Shown piece after piece: positions 27,140 to 36,291 of a stretch of 64,000 nt of DNA. The notes under the pieces are model-generated. The model was given only the letters and a program-made list of their open reading frames with translations. It was not told the origin of the DNA and made no database searches. The DNA is from Profundibacter amoris (GTDB lineage Bacteria > Pseudomonadota > Alphaproteobacteria > Rhodobacterales > Rhodobacteraceae): NCBI RefSeq assembly GCF_003544895.1, contig NZ_CP032125.1, positions 1,502,001 through 1,566,000 of the forward strand, read 5' to 3'. Positions within the stretch are counted from its first letter, which is position 1. Each line of letters begins with the position of its first letter. A program made the position numbers and the translations under genes.

Positions 27140-29956
27140 ATGATCCTGAAAGCCTCTCAACGTGGCGGCGGGATGCAATTGGCTGTGCATCTGCTTAAAC
27201 CCGAAAACGAACATGTGGAATTGCTTGAGATCAGCGGTTTTGTCGCTGATGATTTGGCGGGTGCGTTCAAAGAAGTTTATGCGATTTCCAAGGGGACGCG
27301 CTGTAAGCAGTTTTTGTTTTCGCTGAGTCTGAACCCGCCGGAAATGGAAAATGCTCCGGTCGAAGTTTTTGAAGATGTGATTGCACGAATTGAAGCCAAG
27401 ATGGGGTTGGCTGGCCAGCCTCGCGCAATTGTCTTTCACGAAAAACAAGGACGCAGGCATGCGCATTGTGTCTGGTCGCGGATTGATGCGGCAAAGATGA
27501 AGGCAATCAACCTGCCGCATTTCAAACTGAAACTGACTGAGTTGTCGCGCCAAATTTATCTGGAACAGGGCTGGGATATGCCGCGCGGGTTAGAAGATTT
27601 TGCTGAGCGTGATCCGCTGAATTATTCGCAAGCAGAAGCGCAACAGGCCAAGCGTGTCAAACGCGATGCTCGGGCGTTGAAAGAAATGTTCCAGAAATGT
27701 TGGGTTGGATCAGATTCTCGTGCTGCATTTACGCATGCGCTGAAAGAACAAGGGTTTATTCTGGCACGAGGGAGTAGACGTGGATTTGTTGCCGTAGACG
27801 CGGCTGGTGAGGTTTACGCTATTGCACGTTGGGTTGGCGTTAAAATCAAAGAGGTGCGGGCGCGGTTGGGTGATCTTGAAGATTTGCCCAATGTCGAAGA
27901 AGCCATTGCCGTTCTGTCCCGTAGTTTTGATGTTGAGAATTTTGAGGCTCAGCAACAAGCTGCCCTTCAAGCTGAACGGCGCAAAGAAATACTTGAACAA
28001 AAACGCGGCTCATTGGTGGCGGTGCAACGTGATGAACGTGAAGTCCTGCGGGATATGCAACAGACTCGCCTTGCCGTGGAAGTCGCTGCCCGTATGGCAA
28101 GCCTTCCAACGGGTTTGAAAGCATCATGGGCAAAGATGACGGGTGCTTATCAACGTCTCTGTGCGGAAAATGAAGCGCTGATCAATGAGGCGTTACGGCG
28201 TGACCGGCGCGGTCAACATGACATTATTCAGCGCCACCTGAAAGCTCGGCGCGCTCTGCAACATGAATTTGAGCAACTTGAATATCATCGCGAACTGAAC
28301 GCCAAATCAGCACAACGCGAGATTGGCACAAGATTACCGGACGTGGAATTCACCCCTGAGCCGGTGCCTTTGCGCCCTGAATATGATCTTGCGCAACCGC
28401 TGATCATTCAGCCCGATGAAAATACGCTTTCCATTGCCGAAAAAGTTGCGCGTGATCCGGCGCATATTCTAGAAGTGATTGCAGATAAGAAGGAAGCTTT
28501 CACCCGAGCCGACATTTTGCGCGCCTTGGTGCAGTATATTCCTGATCCCACGAATCTGCGCATTGCAGCCGATGCGGTATTGCGTTCGCCTGATCTTGTT
28601 GAAGTAAAAGCAGGGTCAGAACCGCGTTATTCGACGCAAGAATTCGTGAGCATCAAAGCCACATTGTCGGCGAATGCGCGCATAATGGCATCCAGCTCTG
28701 CACCTTATGTTGCACGCAATCATATCGACACTGCAATCTTTAAGGAAAATGTGGTCCTGCAAAAATCGGTAGGGGCAAGCCTGAGCGCGGAGCAAGAAAC
28801 CGCGATTCGTCATGTTCTGACCTCGGGGCAATTATCCTGCGTCATCGGTCTAGCTGGGGCGGGCAAAAGCACAATGCTGTCAGCGGCGCGTTACGCGTGG
28901 GAAAAGCAGGGGTTTGAGGTGATCGGCGCGGCTCTTTCGGGTAAAGCAGCCGATGGTCTGGAAACGGCTTCTGGCATTGAAAGCCGAACCTTGGCCTCTT
29001 TGGAATATAGCTGGAAGAACGGCTACAATTTGCTGACCAGAAACTCGGTGTTGGTGATTGATGAAGCGGGGATGGTTGGCACCAAGCAACTGGCACGATT
29101 TGTGAGTGCGGTTAAGAAAAGCGGTGCTACGCTGATTTTGATTGGTGACCCTGAGCAATTGCAACCTATTCAGGCCGGTAGACCGTTCAAGGATATCGCG
29201 CAGGAAAATGGTGCCGCACGTCTTTCAGAAATCCGACGCCAACGGCAGGAATGGCAACGCCACGCTTCACGTAATCTGGCAGAGGGGCGGTGCGCCGATG
29301 CGATTGGCACCTACTGGCAACAGGGTTTTGTTAGTACCGCTGTTGATACACCTGAAGCCATCGCCAAACTGGCGCAGGACTATGTGACGGATATGGAATT
29401 GAACGGTGTGGGCGTGTCTAGGCTGGCTCTAACTCATCGCCGCAAGGATGTGCATGCAATCAACCAAGCTATTCGTTCCTTGCGCAAATCTGGCGGTGAT
29501 CTGGCAGTGGAAACCTTGTTCCAAACCGACCACGGTCCGCGCGCCTTCGCTGCTGGTGACCGTATTGTCTTCACCCGCAATGATCGTGATCTTGGGGTGA
29601 AAAATGGTAGTTTCGGCATGGTAGAAGAAATTGATAATGGCCAACTTCGTGTGCGCATGGATACCGATGGCAGTGATAAAGCCAGATCAGTCACAATAAT
29701 GCCAGATAACTATGCAGCGTTTGATCACGGCTATGCCTGCACCATCCACAAATCACAGGGCGCAACGGTTGATAACGCTTATGTGCTTGACTCCAATACA
29801 ATGGATCACCATCTTTCTTACGTCGCCATGACGCGCCACAGGGATGAAATGCGACTTTACGGCGATCCTGCCGCCTTGCGCAGGTTGGAGCACAACCATG
29901 ATTGGTCTACTATTCGTGTGGGCGATATACGTAAGCATTCTGGGCCAGATAGGTAA
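27140..29956 (+). CDS. MobA/TraA-type relaxase with C-terminal SF1 helicase
   Basis: About 938 residues. The N-terminal relaxase domain has MILKASQRGGGMQLAVHLLK at the start and the metal-binding histidines H100 and H107-A-H109 in GRRHAHCVWSRID. A charged helical linker follows (about 200-400). The second half is a RecD/TraA-like SF1 helicase with Walker A GLAGAGKST at about 570-578, Walker B VLVIDEAGM at about 637, GDPEQLQP, and the C-terminal ACTIHKSQGATVD motif. A tyrosine near the N-terminus, usual for nicking, is not seen, so the nucleophile is unclear. ATG 27140 is chosen over 27125 from family starts. Confidence 0.88.
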   Translation: MILKASQRGGGMQLAVHLLKPENEHVELLEISGFVADDLAGAFKEVYAISKGTRCKQFLFSLSLNPPEMENAPVEVFEDVIARIEAKMGLAGQPRAIVFHEKQGRRHAHCVWSRIDAAKMKAINLPHFKLKLTELSRQIYLEQGWDMPRGLEDFAERDPLNYSQAEAQQAKRVKRDARALKEMFQKCWVGSDSRAAFTHALKEQGFILARGSRRGFVAVDAAGEVYAIARWVGVKIKEVRARLGDLEDLPNVEEAIAVLSRSFDVENFEAQQQAALQAERRKEILEQKRGSLVAVQRDEREVLRDMQQTRLAVEVAARMASLPTGLKASWAKMTGAYQRLCAENEALINEALRRDRRGQHDIIQRHLKARRALQHEFEQLEYHRELNAKSAQREIGTRLPDVEFTPEPVPLRPEYDLAQPLIIQPDENTLSIAEKVARDPAHILEVIADKKEAFTRADILRALVQYIPDPTNLRIAADAVLRSPDLVEVKAGSEPRYSTQEFVSIKATLSANARIMASSSAPYVARNHIDTAIFKENVVLQKSVGASLSAEQETAIRHVLTSGQLSCVIGLAGAGKSTMLSAARYAWEKQGFEVIGAALSGKAADGLETASGIESRTLASLEYSWKNGYNLLTRNSVLVIDEAGMVGTKQLARFVSAVKKSGATLILIGDPEQLQPIQAGRPFKDIAQENGAARLSEIRRQRQEWQRHASRNLAEGRCADAIGTYWQQGFVSTAVDTPEAIAKLAQDYVTDMELNGVGVSRLALTHRRKDVHAINQAIRSLRKSGGDLAVETLFQTDHGPRAFAAGDRIVFTRNDRDLGVKNGSFGMVEEIDNGQLRVRMDTDGSDKARSVTIMPDNYAAFDHGYACTIHKSQGATVDNAYVLDSNTMDHHLSYVAMTRHRDEMRLYGDPAALRRLEHNHDWSTIRVGDIRKHSGPDR

Positions 29957-30016
29957 AATACCACCTTAGGAATAACGTCCTACTGAAATGAGACGGCGTT
30001 GCTGGTATACTGGATA

Positions 30017-30655
30017 ATGAACAAATTTTTCAGCCTTACCCTTCTGTTTTTCCTTCTGCTTTCATCTCAAAGTGTCTTCGCAGCCTGTACATTACCAGCA
30101 GGTGGTGAAAGCCAAACACGATATGACTTTACCGCCCATAAGATGTATTATTGTGACAATACAAATTGGATAGAATCTGGCGGTAGCGGAGGTGGAGCGT
30201 CGGCAGCAATGTTCTCCATTAGAAAAGCTAACGGCGTAAATGGTGGGTCGTTACCGATTAGTGGCCTCAATTACCGAGTGTTAAATACATCCGTGCATAA
30301 TACAATCGCGGGAGCGTCTCTTTCTGCGGGAACTGTAACCCTCCCTGCGGGGGTATATTTGATGACATATAATACACAAGCCTACGGTCAACCAACTAAA
30401 ACACAGGCTTTTATTGATATTAATGGCTCTGTTTATAATGCAAGCTCACCAATTATGACTTGGTCAACTTACAATAGGGGCGGAACCCTTATTGTTTCGG
30501 CTACCTATAGTAGTGCGGTGCCATTTACGGTTGATGTTGGTATACACTACGAGGGGGTACAGGGGAGCGATACCGTAACAGGCTTGAGCAGTAGTATTTC
30601 TGGTACGGTAGAATACTTTGATACGCTTTCTGTAGCTCGTTTAGGGGATGTTTAA
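30017..30655 (+). CDS. exported beta-rich protein, function unknown
   Basis: A 212-residue protein with a clear signal peptide (hydrophobic residues about 5-20, cleavage after VFA). The mature part has three cysteines near the start, a CDNTNWIESGG segment followed by Gly/Ser-rich linker, and then a beta-sandwich-like domain (GTVTLPAGVYLMTYNTQA). This layout recalls C1q/tail-fibre-type jelly-roll domains, as an inference. ATG 30017 is used because 29999 adds residues before the signal peptide. It stands alone between the relaxase and fic. Confidence 0.6.
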   Translation: MNKFFSLTLLFFLLLSSQSVFAACTLPAGGESQTRYDFTAHKMYYCDNTNWIESGGSGGGASAAMFSIRKANGVNGGSLPISGLNYRVLNTSVHNTIAGASLSAGTVTLPAGVYLMTYNTQAYGQPTKTQAFIDINGSVYNASSPIMTWSTYNRGGTLIVSATYSSAVPFTVDVGIHYEGVQGSDTVTGLSSSISGTVEYFDTLSVARLGDV

Positions 30656-30864
30656 TATTTACAAATTGGCGGGTGACTGTCCCACCGTTTTTAGGTTAGG
30701 AAAGCAGGGCCAATATAGCGGACAATTTGTAGGGCGCTTATTGGCATTACTGCATTTTAACTATCTGTAATATATGCCCCTTGTTGATCTGCAAAGCGGA
30801 CAAGTAAGCGGACATTGTGCCAGTAAATATGAAGCCCACACCTAGCAAACAGCACATTCGACAA

Positions 30865-30894
30865 ATCGGATATTATCGGGTATAATCGGATATG
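30865..30894 (+). promoter_or_regulatory. three 10-bp direct repeats upstream of fic
   Basis: ATCGGATATT, ATCGGGTATA and ATCGGATATG follow each other with an exact 10-base period, 27 bases before the fic start codon. An inverted partial unit (CCCGATATTATCC) lies at the first codons of fic. The helical spacing suits cooperative binding of a repressor, possibly the Fic protein's own winged-helix end. Confidence 0.5.
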
Positions 30895-30920
30895 GAATTG
30901 AATACAAGAAGACTAAGCCG

Positions 30921-31979
30921 ATGAATGAACCCGATATTATCCTGACCCAAGACCTTGTAAAACTCGTTGCTGAGGTTGACGAATTCAAGGGGCGCTGGGA
31001 AGCACTCAAAAACCTTTCACCGGATCGCCTTAGCGCTCTGCGCAAGGTGGCGACAGTCGAAAGTGTTGGATCGTCAACGCGGATTGAGGGCGCAAAGCTT
31101 AGTGATATGCAGGTGGAAACTTTGCTCTCCAACATTGAAATGCGGAAATTCGACACGCGCGACGAACAAGAGGTTGCGGGCTATGCTGAGGCGATGGATT
31201 TGATCTTTCAGGCATATGCCGACATGCCCCTGACCGAAAACCATATCCGCCAGTTGCACAAGGTTCTACTTCGTCACAGCACCAAGGATGAACGCCATCG
31301 GGGCGAATACAAAAAGCTCGACAATCATGTGGTTGCCATTGATGCGGATGGCGTCGAGATAGGTGTTATTTTTGAAACTGCTACGCCGTTTGAAACACCG
31401 CGCCAAATGGAAGAGTTGGTTCGTTGGGCGCGCAAAGCCATTGACGAACAATCAATGCACCCTTTGCTGATCGTGGCGGTGTTTATTGTGCAGTTTTTGG
31501 CAATACATCCGTTTCAAGATGGCAATGGCAGGCTGTCGCGGGTGCTGACCACGCTGATGCTCCTGCGGGCGGGCTATGCCTATGTGCCTTATGCGTCCTT
31601 GGAAAGTGTGATCGAGGAAAACAAAGATATTTACTACAAAAGCCTACGCCGCACTCAGACAACCCTGAATGTCAATGACCCCGATTGGTCGCCGTGGGTT
31701 GGGTTTTTCTTGCGCTGTCTGAAAAAGCAAAAAGACAATTTGGTGATCCGGTTGAATCGTGAAAAAGGACAAATTGACAATACTGATCTGCCCGAAATTT
31801 CGGTGCAAATTTTGAGGTTGTTCGACACTGATGATCGCCTGAACCTGTCAAAAATTACCGAACTAACAGGCGGGAACAAAAATACCATAAAAGTTCGCCT
31901 ACGTGAACTTGTAAGCGCAGGGCGTCTTACAAAGCACGGCAAAGCGCGGGCAACTTGGTATATGAAGGCGCAACACTAG
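30921..31979 (+). CDS. Fic family protein with N-terminal inhibitory motif and winged helix
   Basis: A 352-residue class II Fic protein. The inhibitory helix motif STRIEG (52-57, glutamate E56) precedes the Fic core; the active-site loop is HPFQDGNGR (196-204), complete for AMP transfer. The C-terminal about 70 residues (LSKITELTGGNKNTIKVRLRELVSAG) form a winged helix as in Fic-wHTH regulators. Such proteins AMPylate targets and can act as toxins or autoregulators. ATG at 30921. It stands alone on the mobile element with operator-like repeats upstream. Confidence 0.9.
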   Translation: MNEPDIILTQDLVKLVAEVDEFKGRWEALKNLSPDRLSALRKVATVESVGSSTRIEGAKLSDMQVETLLSNIEMRKFDTRDEQEVAGYAEAMDLIFQAYADMPLTENHIRQLHKVLLRHSTKDERHRGEYKKLDNHVVAIDADGVEIGVIFETATPFETPRQMEELVRWARKAIDEQSMHPLLIVAVFIVQFLAIHPFQDGNGRLSRVLTTLMLLRAGYAYVPYASLESVIEENKDIYYKSLRRTQTTLNVNDPDWSPWVGFFLRCLKKQKDNLVIRLNREKGQIDNTDLPEISVQILRLFDTDDRLNLSKITELTGGNKNTIKVRLRELVSAGRLTKHGKARATWYMKAQH

Positions 31980-32398
31980 CCAAACAAATCGCCCTGCTGT
32001 GCAAGCAAATCCTCAATATAAAACAGGTGCGCAAAGTCATTGTAAATATGCGCGTATTTCAGGCTGATATCGGTGTGATTATCGGCACAACTATCGGGTT
32101 CAATAAAAATGGGATTTTCCGCGCGATCTCGGCGGATTGCACAAGCAATCTGTCGATAGCGGGAAATATCTTCCGCCAAGTCTTTCGTAAATTTCACTTT
32201 GAACGCCCGCAACGCTTCTGAGCGATGCGGTTCTGATTTATTATCAACGGCGTTGATTTCCTCCGCCATGTAGCCTTGATAATTCCCTGCCGATACTTCC
32301 GCGCGGATTTGCTTGGGCGATAAGATTTCGCCACCAAGCACATAATACCATGGATGCCCGAAGTTATATCCGGTCAGGTTCTGGGGTGTCTTTTTCAT
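31976..32398 (-). CDS. unknown protein paired with ArdA
   Basis: A 140-residue protein, MKKTPQNLTGYNFGHPWYYV at the start, with ATG at 32398 supported by AAAGGGG seven bases upstream; a longer frame to 32548 overlaps ardA out of family and is not used. No membrane segment. Contains EILSPKQIRAEV, and a KDLAEDISRYRQIACAIRRD helix. Not recognised. Its start lies ten bases after the ardA stop, so the two are an operon and it may share an anti-defence or element-maintenance role. It converges with fic and overlaps its stop by a few bases. Confidence 0.6.
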   Translation of the reverse strand: MKKTPQNLTGYNFGHPWYYVLGGEILSPKQIRAEVSAGNYQGYMAEEINAVDNKSEPHRSEALRAFKVKFTKDLAEDISRYRQIACAIRRDRAENPIFIEPDSCADNHTDISLKYAHIYNDFAHLFYIEDLLAQQGDLFG

Positions 32399-32408
32399 GA
32401 TTGCCCCT

Positions 32409-32912
32409 TTACCCGCACCGATAAATGACGCGGGAACTGGCAATAACTGCCTCGGAATAATCAACCGCCAGATCGCGGGCGATGGCATCATAGTCGATAT
32501 AGAATTGCAGACGTTCGGGAATGTCACCGAACAAGCCTTCTTCGACAAACTGCTCGGCTAATTCGCGCATGTTGTTCACGTCATAGACATCAACATCAAA
32601 ATCATCGGGCGCGGTGCCATCGTCAAACTGATAACCACATTCACCAACTGCCAAAATAACTTGCCGTTTTTCCCACTCCTCCCATTCGCCAACAATCTCA
32701 AAGAACCGTGCTAAATTCGCTTGATTCAAGCCAATCGCTTTTGCCAGATCGCAATCAATGGCATCGCCATCAATAAACTGGATTTCAAATTCTTCAACGG
32801 GATCGCCGTACTCATTGAGCAAGGCATTTGCATTCGTTTTGTATTCTTCTGCTGTTTCAAAATAAAAGCCTGTAGCTGAAATATCGTAGGGCTGTGCATG
32901 TAGCTGTGTCAT
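32409..32912 (-). CDS. ardA: antirestriction protein ArdA
   Basis: A 167-residue acidic DNA-mimic protein. The C-terminal block QFVEEGLFGDIPERLQFYID followed by YDAIARDL is typical of ArdA, which blocks type I restriction enzymes by imitating bent B-form DNA. Acidic residues are very frequent. ATG at 32912 has GGAGGAGAG upstream; a longer frame to 33053 is not supported. Its presence suits a transferable element entering new hosts. Confidence 0.88.
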   Translation of the reverse strand: MTQLHAQPYDISATGFYFETAEEYKTNANALLNEYGDPVEEFEIQFIDGDAIDCDLAKAIGLNQANLARFFEIVGEWEEWEKRQVILAVGECGYQFDDGTAPDDFDVDVYDVNNMRELAEQFVEEGLFGDIPERLQFYIDYDAIARDLAVDYSEAVIASSRVIYRCG

Positions 32913-33363
32913 CTTTCTCTCCTCCAAATGGGGTTGGGTTTCGCATGTGAAACCTTGCCCTTCGGCGAGAATGGGTGTGCAAACGGAGGGAAAAACCGGC
33001 GAAAGAAAATTGCGTTGTTGGAGGAAACCTTTAGGGGGAACCGACAACGACATTTTCTGTTCGATCTGTTTTTATCGAAGTGCGCTGAGGGCTAGCCCCT
33101 AAGCCCTACTTCTGTCAGGGATGGAAGCCGGATATAGAGCATCACCACCAAGCGGATGATCTCAGCGCTGGTTTAAAAGTGGCAAAAGGGACTATTTTTT
33201 ACCATTCGTAAATGCTACTTTACCACCCTGCTAGTTTCAGCAGGTTTCCCTGACAATGCCCTGTAAGGGCTAAAACAATAACCAAACTGCGTTGAGGCCG
33301 GCTAATGAAGGTCGCTTTCAGCAGTCAAGGAAAGTGGGAGTTAGGCAATTGACTGAAATATTT
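32913..33363. other. intergenic region between ardA and sfsA
   Basis: About 450 bases with no gene. A six-base inverted repeat GGTTTC-GCATGT-GAAACC is at 32937-32954 just upstream of ardA, a candidate operator or part of an origin. Further short hairpins (CCTGCT with AGCAGG at about 33226-33243; GCCCT with AGGGC at about 33258-33270) lie before sfsA. Divergent promoters for ardA and sfsA are expected here. Confidence 0.45.
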
Positions 33364-33645
33364 ATGGCATTTCCGCAACCACAACATGATGCAATTTTTC
33401 AGCAAAGGACACAGCGTTTTCTCGCGTTAATGGAATTGGCAGACGGCACCAAAGAGCTTGTCTATTGCGCAAACCCTGGCGCTATGGCCAGTGATTTGAG
33501 CTCAGGTGCGCGTGCGCTTATTTGGGAAAGCGGAGACTTGAAACGAAAGAGACGTTTCACATGGCGGGCTGTCGAGACTGAAGGACTGAATAGCCCCTAG
33601 ATTTGTAGACACCTTCTTTCCTAAAAATGAGGCAAGGAGGCCACC

Positions 33646-33921
33646 ATGGGCAATGCAAGATTCAGTGAAGATTTCAAACGGGATGCGGTGCATCAAATCA
33701 CGACGCGGGGATACCCGGTAGCGGAGGTATCAAAGCGATTGGGCGTCAGCACCCACTCGTTGTATTCGTGGGTGAAGAAGTATTCGAAGTCGGCTGAGGT
33801 TAATATCAACGACGATCATGCCGCTGAGAATAGACGATTAAAACGGGAGTTGGCGCGGGTCACCGAGGAAAGGGATATCCTAAAAAAGGCCACCGTATAC
33901 TTCGCGAAAGATGCCAAATGA
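33646..33921 (+). CDS. IS3 transposase OrfA
   Basis: A 91-residue OrfA with helix-turn-helix (FSEDFKRDAVHQITTRGYPV, SLYSWVKKY) and a leucine-zipper-like end. The heptamer A AAA AAG (about 33883-33889, codons CTA AAA AAG) in the correct phase is the classical -1 frameshift site; the -1 frame leads without a stop into OrfB, giving the OrfAB transposase. Confidence 0.93.
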   Translation: MGNARFSEDFKRDAVHQITTRGYPVAEVSKRLGVSTHSLYSWVKKYSKSAEVNINDDHAAENRRLKRELARVTEERDILKKATVYFAKDAK

Positions 33922-34781
33922 AGTATGCGTTTATTGAAGGGCATCGCCCACTGTTTTCGATCCGTGCAATGTGCCGTTGTCTGCGCGTTCACCCCAGTGG
34001 TTTCTATGCTTGGCTGAAGAGCCCCCTTAGCAAAAGGGCCATCGAGGACCAGCGTCAGACAAAGTTGATCAAAGAGGCTTGGGACGAAAGCGGCAAGATT
34101 TACGGGTATCGGAAACTGCATGATGATCTATTGGATCAAGGCGAGGCCTGCTGCCCGAACCGTGTAGCTCGTTTGGCAAGGCTGGCGGGTATCAAGGCCC
34201 AGATCGGCTATAAACGCCGCCCTGGCAAGTATGGTGGTAAGCCATCGATTGTCGTGGATAACACGCTGAACCGGCAATTCGATGTTGATGCACCGGATAG
34301 ATTCTGGGTCACGGACATTACCTATATCAAAACCTATGAGGGGTTCCTGTATCTGGCGGTTGTGATCGATCTATATTCTCGTCGTGTGGTTGGCTGGGCA
34401 ACACATAGCCGTCAATATACTGACCTCGTTTTGCAGGCACTGCTGATGGCCGTTTGGCGGCGTAAACCAACGGGCAATGTGCTAATCCACTCGGACCAAG
34501 GCTCGCAATTCACCAGCATGGAATGGGCTTCATTTCTAAAGCACCACAATCTGGAGCACAGCATGAGTCGCCGTGGAAACTGTCATGACAATGCAGTCGC
34601 TGAGAGTTTCTTCAACCTGCTGAAACGGGAGCGCATCAGGCGCAGGGCATACAAAACCAGAGAAGACGCAAGGCGGGATATATTCGACTACATCGAAATG
34701 TTCTACAATCCGAAACGCAAACACGCTAGAAACGGAATGCTGTCGCCCGTAGAGTTCGAAAGGCAGCAGAAAATGAAATAA
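33918..34781 (+). CDS. IS3 transposase OrfB (DDE)
   Basis: A 287-residue OrfB: HTH_21-type N-terminus (GYRKLHDDLLDQG), then FWVTDITYI (first Asp), LIHSDQGSQFTS (second Asp) and NAVAESFFNLLKRE (Glu), ending KHARNGMLSPVEFE. Intact. Starts within the OrfA stop (ATGA) and is normally made as a fusion through the upstream slippery site. Confidence 0.95.
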   Translation: MKYAFIEGHRPLFSIRAMCRCLRVHPSGFYAWLKSPLSKRAIEDQRQTKLIKEAWDESGKIYGYRKLHDDLLDQGEACCPNRVARLARLAGIKAQIGYKRRPGKYGGKPSIVVDNTLNRQFDVDAPDRFWVTDITYIKTYEGFLYLAVVIDLYSRRVVGWATHSRQYTDLVLQALLMAVWRRKPTGNVLIHSDQGSQFTSMEWASFLKHHNLEHSMSRRGNCHDNAVAESFFNLLKRERIRRRAYKTREDARRDIFDYIEMFYNPKRKHARNGMLSPVEFERQQKMK

Positions 34782-35460
34782 GAAAGTGTCTAGGAAACTA
34801 GGGGCTATTCAGACTTTGGATTGGGACAGACACACACCTTTCCAACAGGATCGTCGAAGAAGCTCTGCGATTACGGTTAATTCCCAGCCTTGAAAATTAT
34901 GAAACTATAGCTCGGGAATATAAGGTCGAGCCAGGTGTTCGGGTGGATTTCCTTGTGTCAGGCTCAAATGGCGAGTGCCTTATAGAGGTAAAAAGTTGCA
35001 ACATTGTGGAGAATGGAGTCGCTCGCTACCCAGACTCCGCAACGCCCAGAGGCGTAAAGCAGCTTAAATCTCTTACCCTTAAGGCGTCCACTGGGCAACG
35101 TTCAATCCTGCTATTTCTTGTGCAGCGCGATGACGCACAAAGCTTCAAAGTAAGCACAATAAATGATCCAGCGTACGCTCAAGCTTTTGTGGCCGCAATT
35201 GCTGCGGGTGTCGAAGTTATAGTCGTGGCGGTTTCAGTCCATCCTGAAGGCTTTGGAAAACCACGAGTTATTCCGCATAACCTAGAAATAGATGAAGTCA
35301 CTGAAGCGCTCCTAGAGCTATAGTTGAACGACTACCGACAGACGTCTGTAGCTGCACGCTTTGATGAACTTCAAGATTTAGATGGATCACGTCATCCGTG
35401 ACTTTCCCACTTGTGGTCGCAAAGTTTCCTTTGGTTTTTCCTCAAAGAAAGGAAATTTTC

Positions 35461-36291
35461 TTATATCCCAATTGGAATAGCAGCGTTTGACCAAGCGCCT
35501 TTTGCATTGTCACTCGGAATATGTGGTCTAATATCTTCAACACTTCTAATATGCAGTTGTGGTGGGTCTATCGCCATATTCCAGACATGGAACGAATACG
35601 CATCACCAATAGTATCCGCGGTTTTCCATTCATTTCGAGATACAAAAAACCTGAGAGGAGAATTGATTGTCGATTTCACTTCAATCATCCTGTTAACCTC
35701 GGAGCCGTTTTCCAAGTCATAAGACAATACGTCATAGCCAGCAAAATTGTCGTCCAAACCAACCCATTTTGGATGTTTCGTAATTCCAATTTTATTTAAA
35801 TGGATTTGTTCATACTCAATTGAAAGCGCCTCAGCAATTCTCGCTTGTTCCATTTTTTGAATATCAATTGCAAGTCTCGCATGGCCTACAACGTCGTCCC
35901 ACCAAGAAACTACCTCCATTGTTGGGGGGTCGTCCAAAAGTCCTGCTGCTGCAAATATGCCCTGATCATTTACACCAAGAGAGTTAATAAACCGTATCCG
36001 GCCTTGTTTCATGGATTTGGCCCAAATTGGCTGATGACGAATGACAACGGCTTTAATGCAAATTTGATAAAAGTATTCGCCTTCCAGTGGGCAATCTTGT
36101 TCGACAAGGCCACCTAAAAACAATGCCGCTTCGAGATCCAAACTCGCGGCATCTGCTTCAACTGCAACGACTAAATCAAGAACGTCACTTGGACTCATAC
36201 CACTATTCTCAGCCGAGTGTTGCCTTAGAAGTCGCAACCCTTCAAAGCATGGAAATGAGAACAGGCGTTCGGTTGATACTTCTTCCGTCAT
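35461..36291 (-). CDS. DUF3883-type putative nuclease, last gene of the five-gene operon
   Basis: A 276-residue protein. The first 150 residues are helical without a recognised family. The C-terminal part carries a DUF3883-like core: GYDVLSY (D187) followed by MIEVKST (E204, K206) and FFVSRNEWKTA, which fits a PD-(D/E)xK nuclease fold. It overlaps the SNF2 gene stop by four bases. As the only member of the operon with an apparently complete nuclease signature, it is my candidate for the cleaving effector; this is an inference. Confidence 0.72.
   Translation of the reverse strand: MTEEVSTERLFSFPCFEGLRLLRQHSAENSGMSPSDVLDLVVAVEADAASLDLEAALFLGGLVEQDCPLEGEYFYQICIKAVVIRHQPIWAKSMKQGRIRFINSLGVNDQGIFAAAGLLDDPPTMEVVSWWDDVVGHARLAIDIQKMEQARIAEALSIEYEQIHLNKIGITKHPKWVGLDDNFAGYDVLSYDLENGSEVNRMIEVKSTINSPLRFFVSRNEWKTADTIGDAYSFHVWNMAIDPPQLHIRSVEDIRPHIPSDNAKGAWSNAAIPIGI

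Larger units (their letters stand above)
33587..34811 (+). mobile_element. IS3-family insertion sequence inside sfsA
   Basis: 1225 bases. Ends TGAATAGCCCCTAG at 33587 and its inverted counterpart ending at 34811; the imperfect repeat extends to TAGACAC. Flanked by the 3-bp direct repeat GAC (33584-33586 and 34812-34814). Both transposase frames are intact, so the element looks recently inserted and potentially active. Confidence 0.95.
33364..35323 (+). pseudogene. sfsA: sfsA (DNA/RNA nuclease-like SfsA), split by an IS3 insertion
   Basis: The N-terminal part is 33364-33586 (MAFPQPQHDAIF, RFLALMELADG, ANPGAM, KRKRRFTW). The rest is 34815-35323 (SNRIVEEALRLRLIPSL, DFLVSG, CLIEVKSCNI, LLFLVQRDDAQSF, AYAQAF). 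Removing the IS3 element and one copy of GAC restores a continuous 243-residue frame with GLWIGTDTHLSN across the junction, the normal SfsA length. SfsA is annotated as a DNA-binding or nuclease protein; the IEVKS block looks like a PD-(D/E)xK lysine/glutamate site. Confidence 0.9.

Noticed and set aside
32398-32548. Longer start for the gene downstream of ardA
   Set aside because: The extra 50 residues overlap ardA and look like an antisense product; ATG 32398 has a good ribosome site.
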